From Pseudomonas sp. N040 (GTDB lineage: Bacteria; Pseudomonadota; Gammaproteobacteria; Pseudomonadales; Pseudomonadaceae): a DNA stretch of 64,000 nucleotides. The stretch lies in the NCBI RefSeq assembly GCF_015637705.1, contig NZ_JADOBE010000007.1, forward strand, positions 62,001-126,000. The letters are read 5' to 3'. Below the pieces are notes generated by a model. The model had not been told where the DNA came from. It did not search any database and saw only the letters and a program-made list of their open reading frames with translations. Positions within the stretch are counted from its first letter, which is position 1. Each line of letters begins with the position of its first letter. This document shows, piece after piece, positions 9,381-18,266 of the stretch. The translations under genes and the position numbers were made by a program.

Positions 9381-10400
9381 GTGGAACATTTAGCCGAATA
9401 CGCAGGTTTTCTGGCCAGGATAGTCACGGTTGTAGCGGCCATTCTGGTGGTGCTGACAACGGCCGCCGCCTTGCGCAGCAAAGGCCGCCGGCAAGGTGGG
9501 GAACTGCGGGTCAGAAAGCTCAACGAGTTTTTCCAGAAGCTGCAGGAGCGCATGCAGCAGACGGTGCTGGACAAGTCACAGCTGAAGGCCGCACGCAAGG
9601 CAGAACACAAGGCGAGCAAACTGGCGCGCAAATCGGCGCAGCAGAAACCCAGGATTTATGTCCTCGACTTCGATGGCGATATTCGTGCCTCGGCGGTCGA
9701 AAGTCTGCGCCATGAAGTCACTGCCTTGCTGGGGATCGCCACCGCCAGGGATGAAGTGGTGGTGCGCCTGGAAAGTGCTGGCGGCATGGTGCACAGCTAC
9801 GGGCTGGCCTCTTCGCAGTTGGCGCGCATCCGCCAGGCCGGAATTCCACTGACGGTCTGCGTCGACAAGGTCGCTGCCAGCGGCGGCTACATGATGGCTT
9901 GCATCGGCAACAGGATTCTCTCGGCGCCATTCGCCATTCTTGGCTCCATTGGCGTGGTCGCACAGCTGCCGAACGTGCACCGCTTGCTGAAGAAGCACAA
10001 CATCGATTTCGAAGTGCTGACGGCGGGCGAGTACAAGCGCACGCTGACCGTGTTCGGCGAAAACACCGAGAAGGGCCGGGAAAAGTTCCAGGAAGACCTG
10101 CAGATCACCCATGAGCTGTTCAAGGGCTTCGTGGCGCGCTATCGGCCACAACTGGCGATCGATGAAATCGCTACCGGCGAAGTCTGGCTCGGTCAGGCGG
10201 CGTTGGGCAAACAGCTGGTCGACGAACTGAAGACCAGCGATGAGTATCTCGCGGACAAGGCACGCGAAGCCGATCTCTTTCACCTGCACTATACGCAGCA
10301 CAAGAGCCTGCAGGAGCGTATCGGACTGGCCGCCAGCCTGACGCTGGATCGCGTGCTGCTGAACTGGTGGAACCGGCTGACCCAGCAGCGCTACTGGTAA
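9381..10400 (+). CDS. sohB: Signal peptide peptidase-like inner-membrane serine protease SohB
   Basis: An S49-family protease that cleaves within or near the membrane. The 339-residue product starts with one membrane segment (about residues 7-28), then a lysine-rich stretch, then the S49 core: LESAGGMVHSYGLA, KVAASGGYMMACIG with the nucleophilic Ser, and AGEYKRTLTVFGENTEKG with the catalytic Lys. I chose GTG at 9381 over an ATG 108 bases upstream because a GGGGGA ribosome site lies just before it and because known SohB proteins begin at the same EYAGFLA segment. It is followed 15 bases later by acuI. Confidence 0.87.
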   Translation: MEHLAEYAGFLARIVTVVAAILVVLTTAAALRSKGRRQGGELRVRKLNEFFQKLQERMQQTVLDKSQLKAARKAEHKASKLARKSAQQKPRIYVLDFDGDIRASAVESLRHEVTALLGIATARDEVVVRLESAGGMVHSYGLASSQLARIRQAGIPLTVCVDKVAASGGYMMACIGNRILSAPFAILGSIGVVAQLPNVHRLLKKHNIDFEVLTAGEYKRTLTVFGENTEKGREKFQEDLQITHELFKGFVARYRPQLAIDEIATGEVWLGQAALGKQLVDELKTSDEYLADKAREADLFHLHYTQHKSLQERIGLAASLTLDRVLLNWWNRLTQQRYW

Positions 10401-10415
10401 CAGGGGAAAATAACC

Positions 10416-11405
10416 ATGCACTACAAGGCATTGTTGGTCAGTGAGGATTCCGCCGGAAACTTCGTCCCGCAGGTCGTCAGCCGGGAACTGGATGAACTGC
10501 CCGTCGGTGAGGTACTGGTCCGGGTTCGCTATTCATCGCTCAACTACAAGGATGCACTCTCGGCTTCGGGCAATCGCGGGGTTACCCGCAGTTACCCGCA
10601 CACTCCGGGGATTGACGCGGCCGGCGTGGTCGAGCAATCCGCAGTTGCAGGCTTGGCTGCCGGGGATGAGGTGATAGTCACCGGCTACGACCTGGGAATG
10701 AATACGGCGGGTGGCTTCAGCCAGTACATTCGCGTGCCGGCCGCCTGGCTGATCCGGCGGCCGCCAGGTTTGTCACTGCGCGAGGCCATGCTGCTGGGCA
10801 CCGCCGGGCTGACCGCTGCGCTCTGTGTCGACAAGCTGGAGCAGAACGGCCTGGACCGGGCGGCCGGAGCGGTGCTGGTAACCGGTGCTAGCGGCGGAGT
10901 TGGCAGCATCGCCGTGACCCTGCTGCACAAGCTTGGCTACAGCGTTGCCGCAGCGACCGGCAAGGCCGAGCAGGGCGAGTTCCTTCGCCAGCTGGGCGCC
11001 GGGCAGATTGTCACGCGCCAGGAACTGGAGGAGGGTGGGGACAAAGCCCTGCTCCGGGAGCGCTGGGCCGGTGCAGTGGATACGGTGGGTGGCGACATCC
11101 TGTTCAACGTGGTCAAGTCGCTGCGCTATGGTGCCAGCGCGGCCTGCTGTGGCCTGACCGCAGGCGTCGGCTTCAAGGCCAGTGTGCTGCCGTTCATCCT
11201 GCGCGGGGTCAACCTGCTGGGCGTCGATTCGGTGGAGTTACCCCTGGCTACCAAGGCGGCCATGTGGGACAAGCTGGCCGGTTCGTGGAAGCTGGAAAAC
11301 CTGGACAGCCTGGCGCACGAGATCGGTCTCGAGGATCTTCCGCAGGTCATTGCGCAGATGCTCGCCGGCAAGACCGTCGGCAGGTATCTGGTCCGGATCG
11401 ATTGA
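10416..11405 (+). CDS. acuI: Acrylyl-CoA reductase / YhdH-type quinone oxidoreductase
   Basis: A zinc-free medium-chain dehydrogenase/reductase of 329 residues. The AcuI/YhdH subfamily reduces acrylyl-CoA to propionyl-CoA with NADPH, which detoxifies a reactive intermediate. Seen are RYSSLNYKDALSASG, PHTPGIDAAGVV and the nucleotide site VTGASGGVGSIAVTLLHKLG (about residue 155), with no structural zinc cysteines. It lies 15 bases after sohB, as in P. aeruginosa. A GGGGAAA-type ribosome site precedes the ATG. Confidence 0.88.
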   Translation: MHYKALLVSEDSAGNFVPQVVSRELDELPVGEVLVRVRYSSLNYKDALSASGNRGVTRSYPHTPGIDAAGVVEQSAVAGLAAGDEVIVTGYDLGMNTAGGFSQYIRVPAAWLIRRPPGLSLREAMLLGTAGLTAALCVDKLEQNGLDRAAGAVLVTGASGGVGSIAVTLLHKLGYSVAAATGKAEQGEFLRQLGAGQIVTRQELEEGGDKALLRERWAGAVDTVGGDILFNVVKSLRYGASAACCGLTAGVGFKASVLPFILRGVNLLGVDSVELPLATKAAMWDKLAGSWKLENLDSLAHEIGLEDLPQVIAQMLAGKTVGRYLVRID

Positions 11406-11643
11406 AGCCGCGAGGCGCTGCCGTGCGGAACAAAGGCCCCTGTTTTTAACCGGCCAACCGCAGGTGGCGCCGGTGTCCCTGGCCTTGCTCTGGAGCCAGT
11501 GCAGGGCATCGGCCAGCGCTTGAATCGCTATGCAGATGGGAGTACCGTCTGCGCCTTGAAATGAACCTGCCCGGCTGGAACTTCCCTGTGTTTCCAGCGC
11601 GCAGCCAAATTCCTCTCCCCGGCGCAGTTGGCCTGGAAACTCA

Positions 11644-12828
11644 ATGCACAACCCTAGCGCTACGCTACTGATCATTGATGACGACGAGGTCGTGCGTGCT
11701 CGTCTTGCCGCCCACCTGCAAGCCAAAGGCTTTCGCGTGCTGCAGGCCAGCAATGGCATGCAGGGCATGCAGGCCTTCAAGGACGCCCAGCCTGATCTGC
11801 TGATCTGCGATTTGCGCATGCCGCAACTCGATGGCCTGGAGCTGATCCGGCAACTCAACGCGCAGGGCTCTGAGACCCCGGTAATCCTGCTGTCCGGCGC
11901 GGCAACCATGAGCGATGTCGTTGAAGCCTTGCGCCTGGGGGCATCTGACTACCTGCTCAAGCCGCTGGATGATCTGGCCGTACTCGAACACTCGGTACGC
12001 CGCGCGCTGGATGAAGCGGCACTGCGTCAGGAAAACCGGCGCTACCGGGAAAAGCTCGAGGCGACCAATCGCGAGTTGCAAGCCAGTCTCAGCCTGCTGG
12101 AGGAAGACCAGAACGCCGGTCGGCAGGTGCAGTTGAACATGCTGCCGCAGAGCCCCTGGCACACGGATGACCTGTTGTTCGAACACCAGATCATCCCGTC
12201 GCTGTATCTGTCCGGTGATTTTGTCGACTATTTCCGCCTGGACCAGCACCGCGTGGCGTTCTACCTGGCCGATGTGTCCGGGCATGGTGCGTCCTCGGCG
12301 TTTGTCACCGTACTGCTCAAGTTCATGACCACCCGACTGCTCTATGAGTCCCGGCGCAATGGCCTGCTGCCGGCGTTCAAGCCTTCGGAAGTGCTCGGCC
12401 ATATCAACCGTGGCCTGCTCAACTGCAAGCTCGGCAAGCACGTCACCATGCTTGGCGGGGTGATTGATCAGTTGAGCAATCAGCTCACCTACAGCATTGG
12501 CGGGCACTTGCCCCTGCCCGTGCTGTACAGCCAGGGCTCGGCGCGTTTTCTCGAAGGTCGCGGGCTGCCGATTGGCTTGTTCGAACATGCGGTGCATGAG
12601 GATTACGTCATGGACCTGCCGGACTCTTTCAGCCTGACCATGCTGTCTGACGGGATTTTCGATCTGTTGCCAGGCGAATCCCTGAAGGATAAAGAAGCAT
12701 CCCTGCCGCAACTGGTCAGTGCTGCCGGTGGCACCCTGAACGGATTGCGCGATGCGCTGGAACTGACGACGCTGGGCGACATGCCGGATGACATTGCGCT
12801 GCTGGTACTAAGCAGGAACCTTGCATGA
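11644..12828 (+). CDS. rssB: Response regulator with PP2C (SpoIIE-type) phosphatase domain, RssB-like
   Basis: A 394-residue signalling protein. The N-terminal receiver domain (about residues 5-125) has the acidic pocket LIIDDDE and the phospho-acceptor Asp56 in LLICDLRMP; the conserved Lys is in LLKPLDD. A coiled linker follows (about 130-165), then a PP2C/SpoIIE phosphatase domain with YLADVSGHGASSAFV, the LSDGIFDLLPGE loop and PDDIALLVL. No histidine-kinase-like ATPase domain is present at the C-terminus. The next gene, overlapping by four bases (ATGA), encodes its likely substrate, a STAS antagonist. In P. aeruginosa the corresponding pair is linked to control of RpoS. Confidence 0.85.
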   Translation: MHNPSATLLIIDDDEVVRARLAAHLQAKGFRVLQASNGMQGMQAFKDAQPDLLICDLRMPQLDGLELIRQLNAQGSETPVILLSGAATMSDVVEALRLGASDYLLKPLDDLAVLEHSVRRALDEAALRQENRRYREKLEATNRELQASLSLLEEDQNAGRQVQLNMLPQSPWHTDDLLFEHQIIPSLYLSGDFVDYFRLDQHRVAFYLADVSGHGASSAFVTVLLKFMTTRLLYESRRNGLLPAFKPSEVLGHINRGLLNCKLGKHVTMLGGVIDQLSNQLTYSIGGHLPLPVLYSQGSARFLEGRGLPIGLFEHAVHEDYVMDLPDSFSLTMLSDGIFDLLPGESLKDKEASLPQLVSAAGGTLNGLRDALELTTLGDMPDDIALLVLSRNLA

Positions 12829-13307
12829 GTAGTGGCACTATCCAGTTCGCCGAACAGAACGGCACCTTCATCCTGAAGTTTGTCGGCGAAGTGCGGCTGA
12901 CGCTGTGCTCTGCGCTGGATGCCACCATCGAGCGGATATTCAGTGCGCCGAACTTCTCGGGGATTGTCATCGACCTGACCGAAACGCACAGCATAGACAG
13001 CACCACCCTGGGCCTGCTGGCCAAGTTGTCGATTCTGTCCCGGCAGAAATCCGGACTGTTGCCCACGGTGGTTACCACGCATCCCGATATCACCCGGTTG
13101 CTCGATTCGATGGGCTTCGAGCAGGTGTTCAACATCGTCAACCAGCCGCAGGCATGTCCTGATTGCCTGGCCGAATTGCCATCCCAGGACCAGTCGGAAG
13201 AAGTGGTCAAGGCCAAGGTGCTGGAAGCCCACCGGATCCTGATGGGCTTGAACGAATCCAACCGCGAAGCATTTCGCGACTTGGTGAAGGTTCTCGAACG
13301 CCACTGA
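12825..13307 (+). CDS. rssC: STAS-domain anti-sigma factor antagonist, RssC-like
   Basis: A 160-residue protein with a STAS domain over about residues 5-105. The phosphorylation-site region reads VIDLTETHSIDSTTLGLLAKL; Ser56 or Ser59 would be the regulated serine. The C-terminal part (about 115-160) contains a CPDC pair and an acidic-to-basic helical tail. It overlaps rssB by four bases, so the two are coupled: the phosphatase RssB would remove phosphate from this protein and change its partner binding. A terminator hairpin follows the stop codon. Confidence 0.85.
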   Translation: MSSGTIQFAEQNGTFILKFVGEVRLTLCSALDATIERIFSAPNFSGIVIDLTETHSIDSTTLGLLAKLSILSRQKSGLLPTVVTTHPDITRLLDSMGFEQVFNIVNQPQACPDCLAELPSQDQSEEVVKAKVLEAHRILMGLNESNREAFRDLVKVLERH

Positions 13308-13319
13308 GGCGCTCTAACG

Positions 13320-13347
13320 TGACGGGCACGGTCTGCCCGACTTTTTT
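13320..13347 (+). terminator. Rho-independent terminator after rssC
   Basis: Six-base arms CGGGCA and TGCCCG with a five-base loop, followed shortly by six T residues. It ends the rssB-rssC unit. Confidence 0.8.
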
Positions 13348-13362
13348 CCAGGTTATGTCTGC

Positions 13363-13487
13363 GTTAGTGGTTGAACGTGCTTTCGTAGAGTGGGCCTTGG
13401 CCCACCGCTGCCAACCTTATTGCAGCGCTGCTTTTGCTGGGCTGAAGCCCACCCTACGACAAGCGAGTATTCAACCCGTAACGAGTA
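13363..13487. repeat. Intergenic inverted-repeat element, copy 1
   Basis: A REP-like element between rssC and tal. Two outward-facing copies of a GTAGRGTGGGC-type motif form the ends of an inverted pair (13384-13458), each with its own small hairpin (GTGGGCC/GGCCCAC and TGGGCT/AGCCCA). The outer flanks, GGTTGAACGTGC on the left and the complement of GTTACGGGTTGAA on the right, recur around the copy near 45.7 kb, so the mobile or conserved unit is larger than the hairpins. Confidence 0.75.
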
Positions 13488-13499
13488 GAGGGCCTTTTT

Positions 13500-14426
13500 C
13501 TAGTGCCTGGCCTGTAGCAGTGCCTCGAGCTTTTCCTGGTCACGGGCAAACAGCCGAATACCTTCCGCCAGCTTTTCCGTGGCCATGGCATCTTCATTCA
13601 GCGCCCAGCGAAATTGGGCCTCGTCGAGGGAGCAGCGCGGCTCACTGCTGCCTTCAGCCTTGAGTTGCCGCGCCAGCAAGCCATTATCAGCGGCCAGTTG
13701 CTGCAGCAGATCGGGGCTGATGGTCAGCCGATCACAGCCCGCCAGCGCTTCGATCTGGCCCAGGTTGCGAAAGCTCGCGCCCATCACCACGGTCTGGTAG
13801 CCGTTGGCCTTGTAGTAGCGGTAGATCCGGGAAACCGACTGCACACCGGGGTCTTCAGCCCCACTGAAGTCGCGACCTTCGGCCTTTTTGTACCAGTCGT
13901 AGATACGCCCGACGAACGGTGAAATCAGGAACACGCCGACGTCGGCGCAGGCCACGGCCTGGGCGAAGGAAAACAGCAGGGTCAGGTTGCACTGGATGCC
14001 ATCGCGCTCAAGCTGCTCGGCGGCACGAATGCCTTCCCAGGTGGCGGCGATCTTGATCAGCACGCGCTCGCGGCCGATGCCGGACTGCTCGTAGAGTTCA
14101 ATCAGGCGTTCGGCGCGGCGCAGCGTGGCCTGCCGGTCAAACGACAGCCGCGCATCCACCTCGGTGGAAATGCGGCCCGGGATGACCTGCAGGATCTCCT
14201 TGCCGACGGCTACCCCGAAGCGGTCGCAGGCCAGCCCGAGGTCACCACCGCAGGAAGCAACGGCGTCGCTCAGGTGTGCTGCATAGTGCGGCAGGCTGGC
14301 AGCCTTGAGCAGCAGGGAAGGGTTGGTGGTGGCATCGACCGGCTGCAGGCGCACGATGGCCTCGACATCGCCAGTGTCGGCGACCACGGTAGTGAATTGT
14401 TTGAGTTGCTCGAGCTTGGAGACCAT
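13500..14426 (-). CDS. tal: Transaldolase
   Basis: Pentose-phosphate pathway enzyme that transfers dihydroxyacetone between sugar phosphates. The 308-residue product has [12 protein letters not shown] at residues 31-42, [15 protein letters not shown] near residue 85, and the Schiff-base Lys125 in [24 protein letters not shown] follows. Length and motifs fit the TalA/TalB class. The open frame continues far upstream, but the start at 14426 (MVSKLEQL) matches family N-termini. It lies just upstream of the repeat element and divergent in direction from rssBC. Confidence 0.95.
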   Translation of the reverse strand: MVSKLEQLKQFTTVVADTGDVEAIVRLQPVDATTNPSLLLKAASLPHYAAHLSDAVASCGGDLGLACDRFGVAVGKEILQVIPGRISTEVDARLSFDRQATLRRAERLIELYEQSGIGRERVLIKIAATWEGIRAAEQLERDGIQCNLTLLFSFAQAVACADVGVFLISPFVGRIYDWYKKAEGRDFSGAEDPGVQSVSRIYRYYKANGYQTVVMGASFRNLGQIEALAGCDRLTISPDLLQQLAADNGLLARQLKAEGSSEPRCSLDEAQFRWALNEDAMATEKLAEGIRLFARDQEKLEALLQARH

Positions 14427-14490
14427 GGGGAAACCTTGAGGTTGGTATTGGCTGACCTTAACCGAGCCAGTCATTTGGCTCAACGGCTTG

Positions 14491-15486
14491 CTAGTGTCCT
14501 TGCAGCAGGGTTGCCGCCCGGTCGAACAGGGCCAGCGGCTCGCTGGTCTTGTGAATATCCACCGAGAGCAGCTGCCGAAAACGCCGCGCACCCGGGAAAC
14601 CCTGGCCCAGACCGAGCACGTGGCGGGTGATGTGGTGCATGGCGCCGCCTTCCGCCAGATGCGCCTCGACATAGGGGCGCAGATTTTCCAGGACCTGGGC
14701 GCGACTCGGAATCGCGTGCGCATCGCCAAACAGGCGCTGGTCGACCTGCGCCAGCAGGTAGGGATTGTGATATGCCTCGCGGCCGAGCATGACGCCGTCG
14801 AAGGTTTGCAGATGCTGCGCGCATTCATCAAGGGTCTTGATCCCGCCGTTAAGGATGATCTCGAGGTGCGGGAAGTCGCGCTTGAGTCTGGCGGCGATGT
14901 CGTAGCGCAGTGGCGGCACATCCCGGTTCTCCTTGGGCGAGAGGCCTTCGAGAATGGCGATGCGCGCATGCACGGTAAAACTCTGGCAGCCGGCTTGCTG
15001 GACCGTATCGACAAACTCGCAGAGCTGTTCGTAGCTGTCGCGGCCATTGATGCCGATGCGGTGCTTGACCGTGACCGCAATGCCCACGGCGTCGCGCATG
15101 GCTTTCACACAGTCGGCCACCAGTTGCGGGTGGCCCATCAGGCAGGCGCCGATCATGTTGTTCTGCACGCGGTCGCTCGGGCAGCCTACATTCAGGTTGA
15201 CTTCGTCGTAGCCGGCTTGCTCGGCCATCCGGGCGCAGGCCGCCAGTTCAAGAGGGTTGCTGCCACCCAGTTGCAGGGCCAGCGGATGCTCGCATTCGCT
15301 GTGGCGCAGAAAGCGTTGGTGATCACCATGCAGCAGGGCGCCAGTGGTGACCATTTCGGTATAGAGCAGGGCGTGCCTGCTCAGCAGTCGCAGGAAGTAG
15401 CGACAGTGCCGGTCAGTCCAGTCCATCATCGGCGCCACGGAAAATCGGCGCGTGACGGTTTTTTGCATGTCGGGAGCATCCGGCAC
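14491..15486 (-). CDS. dusA: tRNA-dihydrouridine synthase A
   Basis: FMN- and NADPH-dependent reduction of uridines in the tRNA D-loop (U20 and U20a for DusA). Signature [18 protein letters not shown] at the N-terminus, the catalytic Cys in [27 protein letters not shown] and [16 protein letters not shown] are all present. A GTG start at 15486 (331 residues) has an AGGAA site eight bases upstream and is preferred; ATG at 15468 is possible but has a weaker site. It is followed by tal on the same strand. Confidence 0.93.
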   Translation of the reverse strand: MPDAPDMQKTVTRRFSVAPMMDWTDRHCRYFLRLLSRHALLYTEMVTTGALLHGDHQRFLRHSECEHPLALQLGGSNPLELAACARMAEQAGYDEVNLNVGCPSDRVQNNMIGACLMGHPQLVADCVKAMRDAVGIAVTVKHRIGINGRDSYEQLCEFVDTVQQAGCQSFTVHARIAILEGLSPKENRDVPPLRYDIAARLKRDFPHLEIILNGGIKTLDECAQHLQTFDGVMLGREAYHNPYLLAQVDQRLFGDAHAIPSRAQVLENLRPYVEAHLAEGGAMHHITRHVLGLGQGFPGARRFRQLLSVDIHKTSEPLALFDRAATLLQGH

Positions 15487-15666
15487 GGTAAAATTCCTGA
15501 AAGGGTAGGTAGCGGGACATCTTGCCGGCCAATTATAAGTGGCCCGCATGAAGAGATTGCACGCCCACGGCTTCTTTTACCGAGATAATCGGGCTAAACG
15601 CACAGCACTATTGCTGCGTCGGGGCTGTGCTTTACGGGTTAACTGACTTTCACAGGACTATTTCGC

Positions 15667-16209
15667 ATGTCTATGCAGCAATCACTTGAGCAACTGCTGG
15701 GCCTGATCAGTTCGGGATGCATGCGGGCAGAGGATATTTCCCGTATCGCTGCCGAGGCCGCGCAGGCCTATGCAGCGCCCGAAGCCTTTCTGGCGGCCAA
15801 TCCGGATATCAATTACGACGACAGTTTTCCGATTCCACTGGGCGAGTGGGTGGTGGTGGGCAGCCTGCCGGATACCGTGCTGTTCCAGGGCGACAGTTAC
15901 GCCGAGCTGTTCCAGCACATTCGTGACTCGTTCGGCCCGGAAGTCAGCTTTGTCCTGCAACCCAAGCAATTGCAGAAAGTCGAGCCGCTGAAGGCACTCA
16001 ACCGCATCCAGGTCCAGCTGTCGGCGCTGTACCCGGAAAAGCAGGGCTATGTGCTGGTCGATTTCAGCGAGCCGCTGGATGACGAATACCAGGCAGTGCT
16101 GGTCTACACTTGTGACCTGGCGCAAGTGCTGGCGCTGGCGGTGGAGACCGGGATCTATGCGGCACCGGCATATGCAAGCCTGCGGGCGGCGAGCGAGGCG
16201 GCGGATTAG
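15667..16209 (+). CDS. Conserved hypothetical protein
   Basis: A 180-residue acidic, soluble protein that I do not recognise. It starts MSMQQSLEQLLGLIS after a plausible AGGA ribosome site. The N-terminal third is helical; the middle is rich in short strand-like segments (GEWVVVGSLPDTVLFQG, GYVLVDFSEPLDDEYQAVLVYT). There is no signal peptide, membrane segment or metal motif. Coding character is supported by length, codon use like its neighbours and the ribosome site. The stop overlaps that of the convergent DUF3820-type gene by four bases. Confidence 0.65.
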   Translation: MSMQQSLEQLLGLISSGCMRAEDISRIAAEAAQAYAAPEAFLAANPDINYDDSFPIPLGEWVVVGSLPDTVLFQGDSYAELFQHIRDSFGPEVSFVLQPKQLQKVEPLKALNRIQVQLSALYPEKQGYVLVDFSEPLDDEYQAVLVYTCDLAQVLALAVETGIYAAPAYASLRAASEAAD

Positions 16210-16418
16210 GTTTTGCGCAGGGGGTCCAGCAGGGGTTTCAGGCCGTTGTGGTCAATCTCCTGCATCAGTGCGAGCAGGTGGCCAAGCTGGCCGTTGGGAA
16301 AGCCGCTGCGGGCAAACCAGTTCAGGTAATGTCCGGGCAGATCAGCCAGCAGGCGTCCTTCATACTTGCCGAAGGGCATGCGCGTGGTGACCAGAAGCAG
16401 CAAGTCTTGCGGATTCAT
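16206..16418 (-). CDS. DUF3820 family small protein
   Basis: A 70-residue protein with the compact motif TRMPFGKYEGRLLADLPGHYLNWFARSGFP, which is characteristic of the DUF3820/exonuclease-X C-terminal-like family described in Pseudomonas as putative quorum-sensing-regulated. No catalytic residues are evident. It meets the 180-residue hypothetical end to end. The biochemical role is not established. Confidence 0.75.
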   Translation of the reverse strand: MNPQDLLLLVTTRMPFGKYEGRLLADLPGHYLNWFARSGFPNGQLGHLLALMQEIDHNGLKPLLDPLRKT

Positions 16419-16502
16419 CAGGCGGCAACCGGGCAGGGCGGGTGATTTGGTAGCCCCGCATGATACGGCCTGCCACCCGTGGATGGCAGACCGTCAGCCG
16501 GA

Positions 16503-17786
16503 TCAGATACCCATCTTGTCGCGCAGGGCGTAATACCAGGCGCCGATGGCGGTGAAGGGTACGCGGAACAGGCGACCACCCGGGAACGGGTAGTGCGGCA
16601 AGCCGGCAAAGGCGTCGAAACGCTCGGCCTGGCCACGCAGTGCCTCACCCAGAACCTTGCCGGCCAGGTGGGTGTAGGTGACCCCGTGACCGCTGCAACC
16701 CTGCGAGTAGTAGATGTTGTCGCCGATCCGGCCTACCTGCGGCAGACGCGACAGGGTCAGCAGGAAGTTGCCGGTCCAGGCGTAATCGATCTTCACGTTC
16801 TTCAGTTGCGGGAAGGTTTTCAGCATCATCGGGCGGATGATCGCCTCGATGTTGGCCGGATCACGCGCACCGTAGACCACGCCACCGCCATAGATCAGGC
16901 GCTTGTCGCCAGTCAGGCGGAAGTAGTCGAGCAGGTAGTTGCAGTCTTCCACGCAGTAGTCGTTGGGGATCAAGCTCTTGGCCATTTCCGCACTGAGCGG
17001 TTCGGTGGCGATCACCTGGCTGCCGCAAGGCATGGTCTTGGCGGCCAGTTCGGGAACCAGATTGCCCAGATAGGCATTGCCGGCTACCACGATGAACTTG
17101 GCTTTTACCCGGCCATTTGGCGTATGCACAACCGGATTGGCACCACGCTCGATACGGATCGCGGGCGACTGCTCATAGATCACGCCACCCAAGGACTCGA
17201 CCGCAGCGGCTTCGCCGAGTGCCAGGTTCAGCGGATGGATATGGCCACCGCTCATGTCAAGCATGCCGCCGATATAGTTCTCGGTACCCACGACTTCACG
17301 GATGCGCTTGGCGTCCATCAGTTCCAGCTGGGTGTGGCCGTAGCGTTCCCACAGTTTCTTCTGCGATTCGAGGTGGCCCATCTGCTTCTTGGTGAAGGCC
17401 GCGAACACGCCGCCATCCTTCAGGTCGCAGTCGATGTTGTACTTGGCGATCCGCTCGCGAATGATGCGGCCGCCTTCGAAGGCCATGTCACCCATCAGCT
17501 TTGCTTGCTTGGGACCAACGGTGCGCTCGATAACGTCGATGTCTCGGCTGTAGCTGTTGACGATCTGGCCACCGTTGCGACCGGAGGCGCCAAAGCCGAC
17601 CTTGGCCGATTCGACGATGGCAACCTTGAAGCCATTTTCGAGCAGGGAGATTGCGGTCGAGAGGCCGGTATAGCCGGCGCCGATGACGCAAACATCGGTT
17701 TCCACGTCACCCTGTAATTCGGGGCGGGCAGGGACCGGATTTGCCGATGCGGCGTAATAGGACTGCGGATATGGAGTGTGCGTCAT
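16503..17786 (-). CDS. FAD-dependent oxidoreductase, PuuB/PauB-like (gamma-glutamylpolyamine oxidase type)
   Basis: A DAO-family flavoprotein of 427 residues. The FAD-binding motif VCVIGAGYTGLSTAISLLE is near residue 35, then GFGASGRNGGQI, typical of PuuB/PauB and glycine-oxidase-like enzymes. The C-terminal flavin region WTGNFLLTLSRLPQVGRIG and YSQGCSGHGVTYTHLAGK fits gamma-glutamylputrescine oxidoreductases. ATG at 17786 with an AGAGG site is preferred over an upstream in-frame start. No gamma-glutamylpolyamine synthetase gene is next to it, so the exact amine is uncertain. Confidence 0.8.
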   Translation of the reverse strand: MTHTPYPQSYYAASANPVPARPELQGDVETDVCVIGAGYTGLSTAISLLENGFKVAIVESAKVGFGASGRNGGQIVNSYSRDIDVIERTVGPKQAKLMGDMAFEGGRIIRERIAKYNIDCDLKDGGVFAAFTKKQMGHLESQKKLWERYGHTQLELMDAKRIREVVGTENYIGGMLDMSGGHIHPLNLALGEAAAVESLGGVIYEQSPAIRIERGANPVVHTPNGRVKAKFIVVAGNAYLGNLVPELAAKTMPCGSQVIATEPLSAEMAKSLIPNDYCVEDCNYLLDYFRLTGDKRLIYGGGVVYGARDPANIEAIIRPMMLKTFPQLKNVKIDYAWTGNFLLTLSRLPQVGRIGDNIYYSQGCSGHGVTYTHLAGKVLGEALRGQAERFDAFAGLPHYPFPGGRLFRVPFTAIGAWYYALRDKMGI

Positions 17787-17927
17787 TTTGCAACCTCTGT
17801 TCTTTATATTTGACGTTGCCCCGATCCTACCCGACTTCAGCATGGCTGGCCAGAGTCCGTTCGAAATATTTAACGCGCCTCTGAACAGTAAAAAGCCGAG
17901 TATTTCAGGCGGTTAGGCTGAAAATAC

Positions 17928-17955
17928 TTGACAGCTCCGGCTCACCCCGTAGAAT
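17928..17955 (+). promoter_or_regulatory. Sigma-70 promoter of tRNA-Val
   Basis: A perfect -35 TTGACA (17928-17933), a 16-base spacer and a -10 TAGAAT (17950-17955), 13 bases before the tRNA. Confidence 0.8.
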
Positions 17956-17968
17956 TCGCCGCCATTGC

Positions 17969-18045
17969 AGGCACGTAGCTCAGCTGGTTAGAGCACCACC
18001 TTGACATGGTGGGGGTCGTTGGTTCGAGTCCAATCGTGCCTACCA
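17969..18045 (+). tRNA. tRNA-Val (GAC)
   Basis: A complete cloverleaf of 77 bases including encoded CCA. The acceptor arms AGGCACG and CGTGCCT pair fully; the anticodon loop TTGACAT gives anticodon GAC; the T-arm contains GGTTCGAGTCC. It reads GUC and GUU. A terminator follows directly. Confidence 0.96.
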
Positions 18046-18049
18046 AATT

Positions 18050-18081
18050 AAAAAGGGTCGCCCAGGCGGCCCTTTTTTTTG
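18050..18081 (+). terminator. Rho-independent terminator after tRNA-Val
   Basis: Arms AAGGGTCGCC and GGCGGCCCTT (with one imperfect pair) are followed by eight T residues. Confidence 0.85.
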
Positions 18082-18226
18082 GATGGCTTGTCCGCTCGCG
18101 CAATTTGCTGAAAAATTTCCACCCTTATTTCCAGTGATCCTGATTCGCCGAGGTCGGCCCCGTGCTCCCGCCACTGTCTGGCAGGCATAACCCAGTGAAT
18201 CGCGCTCCTGGCTCATCCCAACCCAC

Positions 18227-18262
18227 GTGACCTTTGGTAGGGGTCACCACTAGGAGAGGAGG
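18227..18262 (+). promoter_or_regulatory. Hairpin and ribosome site in the thrS leader
   Basis: Arms GTGACC (18227-18232) and GGTCAC (18242-18247) form a hairpin with a nine-base loop, just before a strong ribosome site AGGAGAGGAGG (18252-18262). In E. coli ThrRS represses its own translation by binding leader hairpins; a similar role here is an inference. Confidence 0.45.
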
Positions 18263-18266
18263 CGCC

